Assembly (NCBI GenBank): GCA_951812665.1
Contig: CATOST010000018.1
Location: 186,001 to 250,000, forward strand
From: an uncultured Acidobacteriota bacterium
Lineage (GTDB): Bacteria > Acidobacteriota > UBA6911 > RPQK01 > JAJDTT01
DNA: 64,000 bases
Direction of reading: 5' to 3'
The notes below the pieces were generated by a model. It saw only the letters and a list, made by a program, of their open reading frames with translations, was not told where the DNA came from and made no database searches. This document shows, piece by piece, positions 53,752 to 61,835 of the stretch. Within the stretch, counting starts at the first letter, position 1. Each line of letters opens with the position of its first letter. The translations under genes and the position numbers were made by a program.

Positions 53752-54303
53752 ATGCAGGTCGAGATCAACAGCAACGCCGAGATGGGAACGGCCCGAAAAA
53801 GAGCAGGCGTCCCCCGGACGGCGGGGCTGTTGATGGCATCGTGGGCGATTTTGGGATCGTCGGCTCACGCGGAAGTTCTCTATGAAAAGGACGGCATCCA
53901 GCTTTGGGGGACGGCGCGGATCATCACCTGAAACGCCGCGACCTGCCACGTCTCGGAGGCGAACGCCACCGCCGAGCGTTACCAGGAACTGAAGGAAATA
54001 GACCACAAGGGCGCGCTGGAGACGATGGATCGGATCGCGGCCCTGCAGAAGGAGCACAGCCTGACGTTGCCGGAGGAGTTTCCATTCCAGTACGCGAAGG
54101 CGGCTTTGGAGGCCTCGGTTCGAAGGGAGGGGCCCACGGCGGGTGCAGGGGGGCGACAGCGCGTCCAATCGCAGACCCGGGAAAGGCTGCCGTTTGAGCC
54201 GGAGATGGTGGAGATTCCCGATGGGAGCTTCCGGATGGGCTGCGTTTCGGGTCGAGACTGCTTCGACGATGAGCATCCGGTGCATCCGGTGCATCCGGTG
54301 CGC
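53752..54303 (+). pseudogene. Broken formylglycine-generating-enzyme-like gene
   Basis: From ATG at 53752 the frame reads a signal-like region and then EVLYEKDGIQLWGTARIIT, a TGA at 53929, and in the same frame NAATCHVSEANATAERYQEL. Further on EPEMVEIPDGSFRMGCVSGR then DCFDDEHPVHPV is the N-terminal edge of the FGE-sulfatase (C-type-lectin-like) domain, which should run on for about 200 residues. Instead it breaks off after a 9-base tandem repeat (CATCCGGTG three times, 54277-54303) and enters the dispersed GTGACTGTCCC repeat. A short piece of what may be its C-terminus follows at 54359. The 200 bases before it (53552-53751) hold no gene. Confidence 0.65.
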
Positions 54304-54319
54304 ACGCAGAAAACGCGCA

Positions 54320-54357
54320 GAAAACGTGACTGTCCCCTTCTCTCCTCCCCTTCTCCC
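54320..54357 (+). repeat. Dispersed repeat, copy 2 (GTGACTGTCCC type)
   Basis: AAAACGTGACTGTCCCC followed by TTCTC/TTCTCCC runs matches 12467-12502 closely. It lies exactly where the formylglycine-enzyme-like gene loses homology, so it may mark a deletion or insertion joint. Confidence 0.55.
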
Positions 54358-54358
54358 G

Positions 54359-54424
54359 AACCGCAACAGGAACACCACCACGAACCGGAACAACAACAAC
54401 GGGTTCCGGGTCGCCCGTACGCTC
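54359..54424 (+). other. AAC-codon-rich tract ending in GFRVAR (C-type-lectin C-terminus)
   Basis: This tract encodes NRNRNTTTNRNNNNGFRVAR, with nine AAC codons in 14 positions. NRNNN-GFRV is the last strand of FGE-type C-type-lectin domains. In proteins diversified by retroelements (DGRs) the same place carries AAY codons targeted for adenine mutagenesis. Here it is cut off from the rest of its gene. No reverse transcriptase, Avd protein or second copy of the tract is found in the window. The following 54425-54632 has no supported gene. Confidence 0.4.
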
Positions 54425-54632
54425 GCAAGCCGGAGCCGGAATCCCTACGGGGAGGCCGGGAGAGCCCACGAGCGTCCAGGGACGGTCATGATGAAGACCG
54501 GGACGGCGCCCCTCTTGCCCCGCAGCAGTGGGGGAGGGGCGCTGCCCAAAGCGGTCCGTCTGCGGTGCGTCGGTGGAATCTCAGATTGTCCGGCTGCGAA
54601 ACTGTAGCAGGGCGCAGGCTGCCGATGTCGCT

Positions 54633-56150
54633 TCACCTTGGCTCGTTGGTCCCCGACCGGGACGAAGCTTTCTGCATCAGGTAATCGAGAACCAGGGTGA
54701 GATCCCGGGGAGCGACGTTCATCCCCTTCTCGAACATGTACTCTTCCATTTTCCGGGTCACCCCCGGCCAATCCTCGCGGCCGTAGGCATCGGGGTGAGG
54801 CCGGGCATGGCAACCGGTGCAGGCCCTCTCCACCGCCCTCGCTCCGGGAGAGTCGTCCATTACAGCGGCCGGCGCGGGACGGTGTTTCAGGGAAAGGGAC
54901 GGGACGGCAAACGCGGAGTTGTCACTGGAGATCCGGTCCCGGTAGTGGATCAGCGTCAGCGTCAACAGGTAGGTGTTGGCGCCGTCCATGGTGCCCAGCT
55001 TGATCCCGGCGGCCGGCGGCTTGTCCAGTCCCCATAGACTGAGGGCGCGGGGTAGCGGCCAGGCCCCCGTTTCACTTTGCGACGCGACGTACCCGTTCAC
55101 GGCGGCATCCACCTGAGGCGATCTCCTGCCGGCGGTCATGAGCGCCCGCACCAGGAGGCTGCGGAATCCCGGGAACTCCATCAGGGCGAAATGCGACTTC
55201 CAGCCACCGCCGATGGTCGCCTCCGTGAGTTGAAGACACCGCTGGTAGGCCAGGTCGGGTTCCAGGTCGAAGTCGTGGGTCAGGAAGACGTACCAGGCCA
55301 GTCCCACGTAGTCCGCTGCGATCATGGGCGGACCCAGAGCCAGGAGCCGGTTCGCCAGTCCCCGGCGGAGATCGGTCAGGCGAGCGTCCGTGGACGGAAA
55401 CCCGGCTTGCAGGAGCGCGTACAGCAGCTTTGCGCTGTTCTCCATGTCGGGCACCGGGCTGCCGTGCTCCCAGCCGTGCTTTCCGGTGAGCGAACTCCGG
55501 GCGTTACCCAGGGTCTGGATGATGTTGCCCGATTGCATGATGGTGAAGATCCGGTCGGGGACAGGCAGGGAACTGGGGGGCAGATAGGGAAGGGAGAGCG
55601 GCGACCTGAGTGCCCAGCCGTACGCCTTCTTAACCAGGGAAGAGCGGCCCAAGTTGGCCAGTGCGATCATGCCCTTGGGATGGAGGCAGCCCTCGTGAGA
55701 CCAGAGCCAGCTCCCGGTCCGGCCATCGAATTCCTCCACGAACCAAGTCTTGACCTTCCGGAAGAGATCGCTCTCGGGGTCGACACCGAAGTCCTGGTAG
55801 TACATGAGGAAATGGGTCAGCAGGTAAAGCTGGTAGGCCACGTAGGCCTTGGGTCCGTAGCGTTTGACGGCGCCTTCGGCGTTCTTGTAATCGACGTAGC
55901 CGCCATTGGAGACGGCGGCGTAGGAGGGCTCGACGAAATCGCGGATGAAGGATCGGGTGCCCCGGGTGATGGCTCGATCCAGATCCGCCCGCGCCGGCTG
56001 TCCCGGCGCCGGCGGCGAGGGAATCTCGCCCTGCGCGGGGAACTCGCCGGCGCCCTTGACCGGGGCTGCCGTAAGGTTCGCGAACGTTAGCAGCAGAAGA
56101 ATCACTGCCGCCATCGGACTCGCAAGTACGGGTTTGGAAAGGGCCTGCAT
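54633..56150 (-). CDS. Secreted protein with C-terminal cytochrome-c-like motif
   Basis: A 505-residue protein. ATG at 56150 gives a signal peptide (MAAVILLLLTFANLTAAPVK). Residues 60-410 are helical and resemble an alpha/alpha toroid (repeated pattern as in VKTWFVEEFDGRTGSWLWSH, YVGLAWYVFLTHDFD, VNGYVASQSETGAWPLPRAL), the fold of terpene cyclases and polysaccharide lyases. Near residue 442 ACTGCHARPHPD is a single haem-binding CXXCH; the distal part (EYMFEKGMNVAPRDLTLVLD) could give a Met ligand. I do not know the family as a whole. A periplasmic redox or binding function is possible. Divergent from the Nramp gene, 80 bases apart. Confidence 0.75.
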   Translation of the reverse strand: MQALSKPVLASPMAAVILLLLTFANLTAAPVKGAGEFPAQGEIPSPPAPGQPARADLDRAITRGTRSFIRDFVEPSYAAVSNGGYVDYKNAEGAVKRYGPKAYVAYQLYLLTHFLMYYQDFGVDPESDLFRKVKTWFVEEFDGRTGSWLWSHEGCLHPKGMIALANLGRSSLVKKAYGWALRSPLSLPYLPPSSLPVPDRIFTIMQSGNIIQTLGNARSSLTGKHGWEHGSPVPDMENSAKLLYALLQAGFPSTDARLTDLRRGLANRLLALGPPMIAADYVGLAWYVFLTHDFDLEPDLAYQRCLQLTEATIGGGWKSHFALMEFPGFRSLLVRALMTAGRRSPQVDAAVNGYVASQSETGAWPLPRALSLWGLDKPPAAGIKLGTMDGANTYLLTLTLIHYRDRISSDNSAFAVPSLSLKHRPAPAAVMDDSPGARAVERACTGCHARPHPDAYGREDWPGVTRKMEEYMFEKGMNVAPRDLTLVLDYLMQKASSRSGTNEPR

Positions 56151-56230
56151 GTTGCGGAGTTCCCGAGCGCAGTCTAGCATAGCAGCCCTCAACGGCCCGT
56201 CGGGGGAGCCCCAGCGGAAAGGTCTCAGGA

Positions 56231-57838
56231 ATGCAAGACACGACACCGGAAAACTCGTCTCCTGACTCGGGAAGCCGTGGCTTTCAGGCGCCCCATCCCG
56301 GTTCCAAGGAGATGCCGCGATGGCAGACCGGAAAGCTGGTCGACGCGCCCGTCTTCACGACTCGAAACTGGTTCGGGTTGCTGGGTCCCGGTCTGCTCCT
56401 GGGGGGAGGCGCCATCGGCGGTGGCGAATGGCTGATGGGACCCGCCGTCACGGCCAAGTACGGCGGCGCACTCATGTGGCTCGCCACCCTGAGCATCATG
56501 AGTCAGGTGCTCTACAACATCGAGATCAGCCGCTACGCGCTCTACACGGGAGAACCGATCTTCACCGGCAAGTTCCGTACCTTGCCCGGACCCAGGTTCT
56601 GGCTCATCGCCTACATCTTCCTGGATTTCGGAGCCGTCTTTCCCTATCTGGCGGCCAATGCGGCCACGCCTCTGGCCGCCGTGCTGCTGGGTGGAGTCCT
56701 TCCCGACCCCCTCAACAACGACGCCCACTGGTGGCTCCTGAAGATCCTGGGCTACCTGATTTTTCTGGCGGCCCTGGTTCCGTTGCTGATCGGCGGCAAG
56801 ATCTACAACTCGCTCCGGGCGGTGATGACCTTCAAGATCGTGGTCGTCCTGGGGTTTCTCTCGATCCTGGGAATCTTCCACTCCAGTCTCTCCACCTGGG
56901 GCGAGATCTTCAGCGGCTTCCTCAAGTTCGGGTCGGTTCCCGTGGGTGGAACCGAGACCGAGAACATCTTCGTCTCCCTGCTGGACAAGGGCACACTGCC
57001 CGAGATCGATTTCAGCACCATCTCCCTCCTGGCGGCATTCGCCGCCATCGCCGGCAGCGGGGGGCTCTCCAATGCTCCCATCAGCAACTACACGCGGGAT
57101 CAAGGTTGGGGAATGGGGCGTCACGTCGGAGCCATCCCCAGCGTCATCGGCGGGCACAACCTGAGCCTGTCCCACGTGGGGATGGTCTTCGAGGTGACGC
57201 GCAGCTCCCTGGGCAGATTCCGCCGCTGGTACCGGCACGTGGCCCGTGACCAGTTGGCCGTCTGGATGCCGGCCTGCTTCCTGGGCCTGGCCCTGCCCAG
57301 CATGCTCTCGGTGCAATTTCTGCCCCGGGGTACGGAAGCCAGCAGTTGGGTCGCAGCCGGTATGACGGCGTCCGGGGTCCGGGATCACGTGGGGGCGGCC
57401 TGGGGCCTGGATGCCGGCGTGCTCTTCTGGTACCTCACCATGTTCTGCGGTTTTCTGGTTCTGGCTCCGACCATGGCCACGTCGGCGGACGGAGTGATCC
57501 GCCGCTGGGTGGACGTGTTCTGGACCTCCAGCGCGCGCCTGCGGAAGCTGGAACCCAGCCGGATCCGGATCGTCTACTTCAAGGTGCTGGCCGGCTACGC
57601 CGTTTTCGGCCTCATCATGCTCTCTTTGGCGCCGCCGCTGGAACTCTTGAAGTTCGCCACCAACATCTTCAATTACGCTTTGGGCGTGAGCTGTTTCCAC
57701 ACGCTGGCCGTCAACGTCATCCTGCTGCCCCCGGAACTACGCCCCGGCTGGCCCATGCGCATCGGAATGTTCCTGGCCGGATCCTTCTTCACCCTGCTGG
57801 CGATCGTCACCACGCTGAGCCTGGTGGGGTATCTGTGA
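56231..57838 (+). CDS. Nramp-family divalent metal transporter
   Basis: A 535-residue membrane protein with about 11-12 helices. Features of the Nramp group include LLGPGLLLGGGAIGGGEWLM in helix 1 (in place of the usual D-P-G-N-based motif), the broken helix 6 segment ALSNAPISNYTRDQGWGMGR-like near 280, and IPSVIGGHNLSLSHVGMVFE. The canonical helix-1 DPGN metal site is not obvious, so the protein belongs to the divergent Nramp-like branch found in Acidobacteriota and Planctomycetota, whose substrate (Mn, Mg or none) is not established. Start at ATG 56231. It is followed by the convergent rraA-like gene, 48 bases away. Confidence 0.8.
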   Translation: MQDTTPENSSPDSGSRGFQAPHPGSKEMPRWQTGKLVDAPVFTTRNWFGLLGPGLLLGGGAIGGGEWLMGPAVTAKYGGALMWLATLSIMSQVLYNIEISRYALYTGEPIFTGKFRTLPGPRFWLIAYIFLDFGAVFPYLAANAATPLAAVLLGGVLPDPLNNDAHWWLLKILGYLIFLAALVPLLIGGKIYNSLRAVMTFKIVVVLGFLSILGIFHSSLSTWGEIFSGFLKFGSVPVGGTETENIFVSLLDKGTLPEIDFSTISLLAAFAAIAGSGGLSNAPISNYTRDQGWGMGRHVGAIPSVIGGHNLSLSHVGMVFEVTRSSLGRFRRWYRHVARDQLAVWMPACFLGLALPSMLSVQFLPRGTEASSWVAAGMTASGVRDHVGAAWGLDAGVLFWYLTMFCGFLVLAPTMATSADGVIRRWVDVFWTSSARLRKLEPSRIRIVYFKVLAGYAVFGLIMLSLAPPLELLKFATNIFNYALGVSCFHTLAVNVILLPPELRPGWPMRIGMFLAGSFFTLLAIVTTLSLVGYL

Positions 57839-57885
57839 TGGAGTCGTTCGAGGGGTCGGCCGCAGGCAGGCGATATTCCGCGGCG

Positions 57886-58581
57886 TCAGAATCCGAACTT
57901 CTGCAACAGTTGAGCGGTCTGTTTCGGCTTCTCCAGAGGAGGTAGATCGGGCCGGCGCATGATCTCGTGCGCCTCCTTCTCGAAGACGAGCATCTGTCCC
58001 GCCTTCTCAGGCAGGATCCGGAGGCAGCTCGCGGGGATCTTGATGACCCCTTCGTTGTTGGCGTGGATGACGTCGCCCGGGGTCACCTGAATGCCGCCGA
58101 CCTGGACCGGCTCGTTCACACCCGACACCGTCAGTGCGCAGTGGTGGATGGTGAGGCCTCTCGCATAGGCCGCGAAGGGAATGCTCATCAGTCCGGGAAT
58201 GTCTCTGACCCCGCCGTTGGTCACGAGCGCGCTGCAACCGGCGACGTGCAGCGCCTTGGCCATGCCGTCGCCGAACACGCACTCGTGCTCCGGCCTGGAC
58301 CCGACCGCCTCGCATACCCACACCACGGGCTCTTCCATCTTGTTGATCCGGTCCACCATCTTCCAGAACCCACTCAGGTCCGACTGCCTTCCCGGCGTGC
58401 TGCTGTCCAGCTTGCAGGTGACGGCCACTCCGACGCTGGGTCCCAACGAAGGGGTGACCGATTGGATGGCGCCCGACATGTAGAACTCCTCAGGCGGAGT
58501 CGGATCGATGTAGCCGATGGTGTTGGCGAGCAGTGCAGTGTCGTATTCGATGAAGCGATTCAAAGTCTGAATCAGGGACAT
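57886..58581 (-). CDS. RraA-family protein (HMG/CHA aldolase-like)
   Basis: A 231-residue protein. The start at 58581 follows GGAGGAG with good spacing. Family hallmarks: GDGMAKALHVAGCSALVTNG, then GVRDIPGL, the Mg-binding Arg-Asp motif of RraA, and VQVGGIQVTPGDVIHANNEG. Members include RraA, which inhibits RNase E, and 4-hydroxy-4-methyl-2-oxoglutarate aldolases, which split C6 or C7 hydroxy-keto acids. With the metal motif intact and no RNase E in the window, an aldolase or decarboxylase role in sugar-acid breakdown is more likely. It is divergent from the Tat-isomerase gene. Confidence 0.88.
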   Translation of the reverse strand: MSLIQTLNRFIEYDTALLANTIGYIDPTPPEEFYMSGAIQSVTPSLGPSVGVAVTCKLDSSTPGRQSDLSGFWKMVDRINKMEEPVVWVCEAVGSRPEHECVFGDGMAKALHVAGCSALVTNGGVRDIPGLMSIPFAAYARGLTIHHCALTVSGVNEPVQVGGIQVTPGDVIHANNEGVIKIPASCLRILPEKAGQMLVFEKEAHEIMRRPDLPPLEKPKQTAQLLQKFGF

Positions 58582-58734
58582 GTTCTCCTCCGTCGAAATC
58601 CTTCCTTTTCCACGACCGGTCCAGTATAGAATCGGACGGCAACGGTCGAAGTGGCCCGAAAGCCTATCATGGTCTCTCCAGGTGGTAGTTCGCCGAATGA
58701 AGCACGCGAGGCGTCGATGAGCGGAGGTCGAGTG

Positions 58735-59712
58735 ATGACTGAACGATCCGGACGCCGGGAATTCCTTGCCGGCCTGGGAGCCGGTCTTCTGGCGGTCTCC
58801 GGGAAACCGGTCCGAGGCGAACCTTTCGCTCGCCGCCGGAGCCCCGCCGTCCCCGAGTGGACGTACTCCATCTTCTCCAAGCATCTGCAGTGGCTGGACT
58901 ACCCGGAATTGGGCGTGGCCGTGTCCCAGTTGGGCTTTGACGGAGTCGACCTCACCGTCCGTCCTTCAGGGCATGTACTGCCCGGGAGGGTGAGAACGGA
59001 TCTTCCCCGGGCCGTGTCGGCTGTTGGCGAATCAGGTGTCCGTGTGCCCACGATCACGACGGCCATCACCCGACCGGAGGGAGCGGGCACGCGGGAGATC
59101 CTGGAGACCGCCAGCGGCCTGGGGGTTCCCTACTATCGGCTGGGCTACTATCGCTACCCGGAAGACGAGGACATTTCGAAAACGCTGACGGAGATCAGGA
59201 GTGATCTCGGCGGCTTGGCCGATCTGAATCGCAGGTTCGAGATCTGCGGCGACTATCAGAACCACGCCGGCGCTTCCCATTTTGGAGCGGCATTGTGGGA
59301 CCTGCGTCAAGCCTTGGAGGGACTCCCCCGGCGCTGGCTCGGTTGCCAGTTCGACATTCGTCACGCCGCCGTGGAAGGGGGGCTCGCCTGGCCCACCAAC
59401 TTCAGGGCTTTGGCCGACCGAATCCACACCGTGGTGGTGAAAGATTTCAGATGGAAGGAAACATCCGAGGGGTGGCGGGTGGAAAACTGTCCCCTGGGCG
59501 AGGGCATGGTTCCCATCCGTCCCTTTCTGGCCCTTTTGCTGAAATCGGGTTTCGCAGGTCCAATCAGCCTTCACTGCGAATACTCCCTCGGCGGCGCCGA
59601 GCGTGGCAGCCGCCGGCTCACCATGGACCGGGATCGGGTTCTGGAATCCATCGGGAAGGATCTGGCCACCCTCAAGCGGCTGGTTCGAGAGGCCATGGCT
59701 TCTGTGGGCTGA
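58735..59712 (+). CDS. Tat-exported sugar phosphate isomerase/epimerase-like protein
   Basis: A 325-residue AP-endonuclease-2-like TIM barrel. ATG at 58735 is preceded by GGAGG at 58722 and yields a twin-arginine signal: SGRREFLAGLGAGLLAVSG. Barrel motifs include LGFDGVDLTVRPSGHVLPGR, the metal residues in FEICGDYQNHAGASHFGA, LGCQFDIRHAAVEGG, VVVKDFRW and PISLHCEYSL with His and Glu. It resembles the other exported isomerase at 12927 in type but not closely in sequence. Substrate unknown; such proteins are abundant in Acidobacteriota and Planctomycetota and are thought to modify sugars in the periplasm. Confidence 0.85.
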   Translation: MTERSGRREFLAGLGAGLLAVSGKPVRGEPFARRRSPAVPEWTYSIFSKHLQWLDYPELGVAVSQLGFDGVDLTVRPSGHVLPGRVRTDLPRAVSAVGESGVRVPTITTAITRPEGAGTREILETASGLGVPYYRLGYYRYPEDEDISKTLTEIRSDLGGLADLNRRFEICGDYQNHAGASHFGAALWDLRQALEGLPRRWLGCQFDIRHAAVEGGLAWPTNFRALADRIHTVVVKDFRWKETSEGWRVENCPLGEGMVPIRPFLALLLKSGFAGPISLHCEYSLGGAERGSRRLTMDRDRVLESIGKDLATLKRLVREAMASVG

Positions 59713-59749
59713 CGTTGTTGTTGCCTCCTCGCATACCACCTGTTGAAAC

Positions 59750-59775
59750 GGGCGGCCACAAGGGCCGCCCCTACG
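59750..59775. repeat. Palindromic repeat (GGGCGGCC...GGCCGCCCCTAC)
   Basis: A 26-base hairpin with arms GGGCGGCC and GGCCGCCC and a central ACAAG, followed by CTACG. It is the same kind as those at 44144-44223 and 60895 but with other arm bases that still pair. It lies between the isomerase and MoxR genes; the remaining 110 bases before MoxR hold nothing I recognise. Confidence 0.75.
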
Positions 59776-59886
59776 CATCGTATTCCCGGTTTAGTGGAAC
59801 TCGCCTCCAGAGGCCGTCGTGAAATATTTCGAAGTCTGAGAATCCCATTTTCCCTCGAGAAGTAAAAGAAAGCGGAACCATCCAAG

Positions 59887-60876
59887 ATGAACATCGAGAT
59901 CCGAGAGATCCAGAGAAGAATCGACGCCGAGAGTGTCCTGGTGGAGCGAATCCTCGAGGAGGTTTCCAAGGTGATCGTGGGCCAGGAATATATGGTCCGG
60001 CGCCTGCTCATCGGGCTTCTCACCAATGGGCACGTGCTGCTGGAGGGGGTGCCGGGTCTGGCCAAGACCCTGACGGTCAAGACCCTCTCGCAGACCGTCG
60101 ACACCGGGTTTCAACGGGTTCAGTTCACGCCCGACCTGCTCCCCGCCGATCTGATCGGCACGCTGGTCTACGATCAGGGCGACGGCACCTTCAAGACCAA
60201 GAAGGGACCCATCTTCTCCAACCTGATTCTGGCTGACGAGATCAATCGCTCACCGGCCAAGGTCCAGTCGGCTCTGCTGGAGGCCATGCAGGAGCGGACC
60301 GTGACCATTGGCGAGACCACTTATCCCCTGGATGACCCGTTCCTGGTTCTGGCGACCCAGAATCCCATCGAGCAGGAGGGCACTTACCCCCTTCCGGAGG
60401 CACAGGTCGACCGCTTCATGTTGAAGCTTTCGGTGGGGTATCCGTCGCGAATGGAAGAATTGGAGATCATGCGCCGCATGTCCGGCAGCGTCGTTCCCGA
60501 GGCCGTCCCGGTCGTGTCTCCGGAGGAGATCCGCCGCGCCCGGGACGCGGTGCAGGAAATCTACATGGACGCCAAGATTGAACGGTACATTGTCGACATC
60601 GTCTTCGCGACGCGAACTCCCGACGATTCCGGAATGGACGAGCTGGTCGACCTCGTCAATTTCGGAGCTTCTCCCCGAGCCTCCATCTTTCTGGCTCGGG
60701 CGGCCCGGGCCCACGCCTTTCTGGACCATCGTGCCTATGTGACTCCGGAAGACGTTCGGGCCATCGGCATGGATGTCCTCAGGCACCGGGTCATTCTGAC
60801 CTACGAGGCGGAAGCCGAAGAGGTGACCGCCGAGGACGTGGTCCGAAAGGTCCTGGACAACGTGGAGGTGCCGTAG
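59887..60876 (+). CDS. MoxR-family AAA+ ATPase
   Basis: A 329-residue ATPase of the MoxR group, chaperones that help assemble complexes with VWA-domain partners. Walker A is GVPGLAKT (about 53-60), Walker B LILADEINR (about 113-121), sensor 1 ATQNPIEQEGTYPLPEAQVD and then RF with the Arg finger; the lid domain ends VILTYEAEAEEVTAEDVV. It is first in a run of MoxR, DUF58, BatD-like and BatA genes, the standard Bat/aerotolerance-type operon. A 77-base gap with one palindromic repeat separates it from the DUF58 gene. Confidence 0.95.
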   Translation: MNIEIREIQRRIDAESVLVERILEEVSKVIVGQEYMVRRLLIGLLTNGHVLLEGVPGLAKTLTVKTLSQTVDTGFQRVQFTPDLLPADLIGTLVYDQGDGTFKTKKGPIFSNLILADEINRSPAKVQSALLEAMQERTVTIGETTYPLDDPFLVLATQNPIEQEGTYPLPEAQVDRFMLKLSVGYPSRMEELEIMRRMSGSVVPEAVPVVSPEEIRRARDAVQEIYMDAKIERYIVDIVFATRTPDDSGMDELVDLVNFGASPRASIFLARAARAHAFLDHRAYVTPEDVRAIGMDVLRHRVILTYEAEAEEVTAEDVVRKVLDNVEVP

Positions 60877-60894
60877 AAATGTCCTCATGGCAAT

Positions 60895-60920
60895 GTAGGG
60901 GCACTCCTTGTGGGTGCCCT
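60895..60920. repeat. Palindromic repeat within the moxR-DUF58 gap
   Basis: GTAGGGGCACTCCTTGTGGG then TGCCCT: arms AGGGGCAC and GTGCCCT around a CCTTG loop. Same family as at 44144 and 59750. It lies inside what should be one operon, so it may adjust expression of the downstream genes. Confidence 0.75.
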
Positions 60921-60953
60921 CTTCGACCCTGCTGTGCTTGAATTTTAATTGAG

Positions 60954-61835
60954 ATGATTCCACGCGAGATCCTCCGCAAGGTTCGCCGCCTCGAGATCGC
61001 CACTCGAGGCTTGGTCAACAACGTCTTTTCGGGCGAATACCATTCGGTGTTCAAGGGACGCGGCATGAGCTTTGCCGAGGTTCGCGAGTACCAGATCGGG
61101 GACGACGTCCGGACCATCGACTGGAACGTGACGGCCCGGATGGATCGTCCCTACGTCAAGCTGTTCGACGAGGAGAGGGACTTGACGGTGATGCTCATGG
61201 TGGACGCCAGCCTCTCGGGAGAGTTCGGGTCCGGGGAGCGCATGAAGGGAGAGGTCGCAGTCGAGATCTGCGCTCTGCTGGCATTTTCCGCCATCAAGAA
61301 CAACGACAAGGTGGGTCTGATCATCTTCACCGACCGGATCGAGAAATTCGTGCCCCCCCGCAAGGGCCGCTCCCACGTGCTCCGGGTCCTGCGGGAGTTG
61401 TTGTATTTCCAGCCCCGGAATCAGGCCACCGACATCGGGCTGGCCCTCGAGTACCTGATGCGGGTGATCCGCAGAAGAAGCATCGTGTTCCTGGTGTCGG
61501 ACTTCCTTGCGGACGGTTTTCAGCGCGGGCTCCGGGTCGCCAACCGGAGGCATGACGTGGTGGCCATCCGGGTCCGGGACCCCAGGGAACGGGAACTTCC
61601 GCGAGTGGGCTTCGTCGAGTTCGAGGATGCCGAGACGGGCGAGCAACTGATCCTCAACACCAATGACCCCCAGGTTCGAGAGGCTTTCAAGGCCCAGGTT
61701 CTCCGGGAGGACGAGGAGTTCAGGAGCTTTCTCAACTCCATCAGCGTCGACAGCATCGAAGTGGATTCGGACCGGAGCTATCTGGAGTTGTTGATCCGGT
61801 TCTTCCGGACCCGGAGCCGGCGACTGCGGCGATGA
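60954..61835 (+). CDS. DUF58-domain (VWA-like) protein
   Basis: A 293-residue protein. The DUF58 signature, FKGRGMSFAEVREYQIGDDV followed by RTIDWNVTARMDRPYVKLFD, occupies residues 30-70. After it comes a VWA-like Rossmann domain (LTVMLMVDASLSGEFGSGER; the DxSxS metal site reads DASLS), then DKVGLIIFTDRIEKFVPP and SIVFLVSDFLADGF. No signal peptide or membrane helix, so it is cytoplasmic and probably a client or adaptor of MoxR. The last four bases (ATGA) overlap the start of the next gene, showing tight coupling. Confidence 0.93.
   Translation: MIPREILRKVRRLEIATRGLVNNVFSGEYHSVFKGRGMSFAEVREYQIGDDVRTIDWNVTARMDRPYVKLFDEERDLTVMLMVDASLSGEFGSGERMKGEVAVEICALLAFSAIKNNDKVGLIIFTDRIEKFVPPRKGRSHVLRVLRELLYFQPRNQATDIGLALEYLMRVIRRRSIVFLVSDFLADGFQRGLRVANRRHDVVAIRVRDPRERELPRVGFVEFEDAETGEQLILNTNDPQVREAFKAQVLREDEEFRSFLNSISVDSIEVDSDRSYLELLIRFFRTRSRRLRR

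Noticed and set aside
54143-54607. 154-codon frame containing the AAC tract as an intact gene
   Set aside because: Only the short middle part resembles a protein family; the ends are translations of repeats and spacer, and the start lies inside another frame of the broken FGE-like gene.
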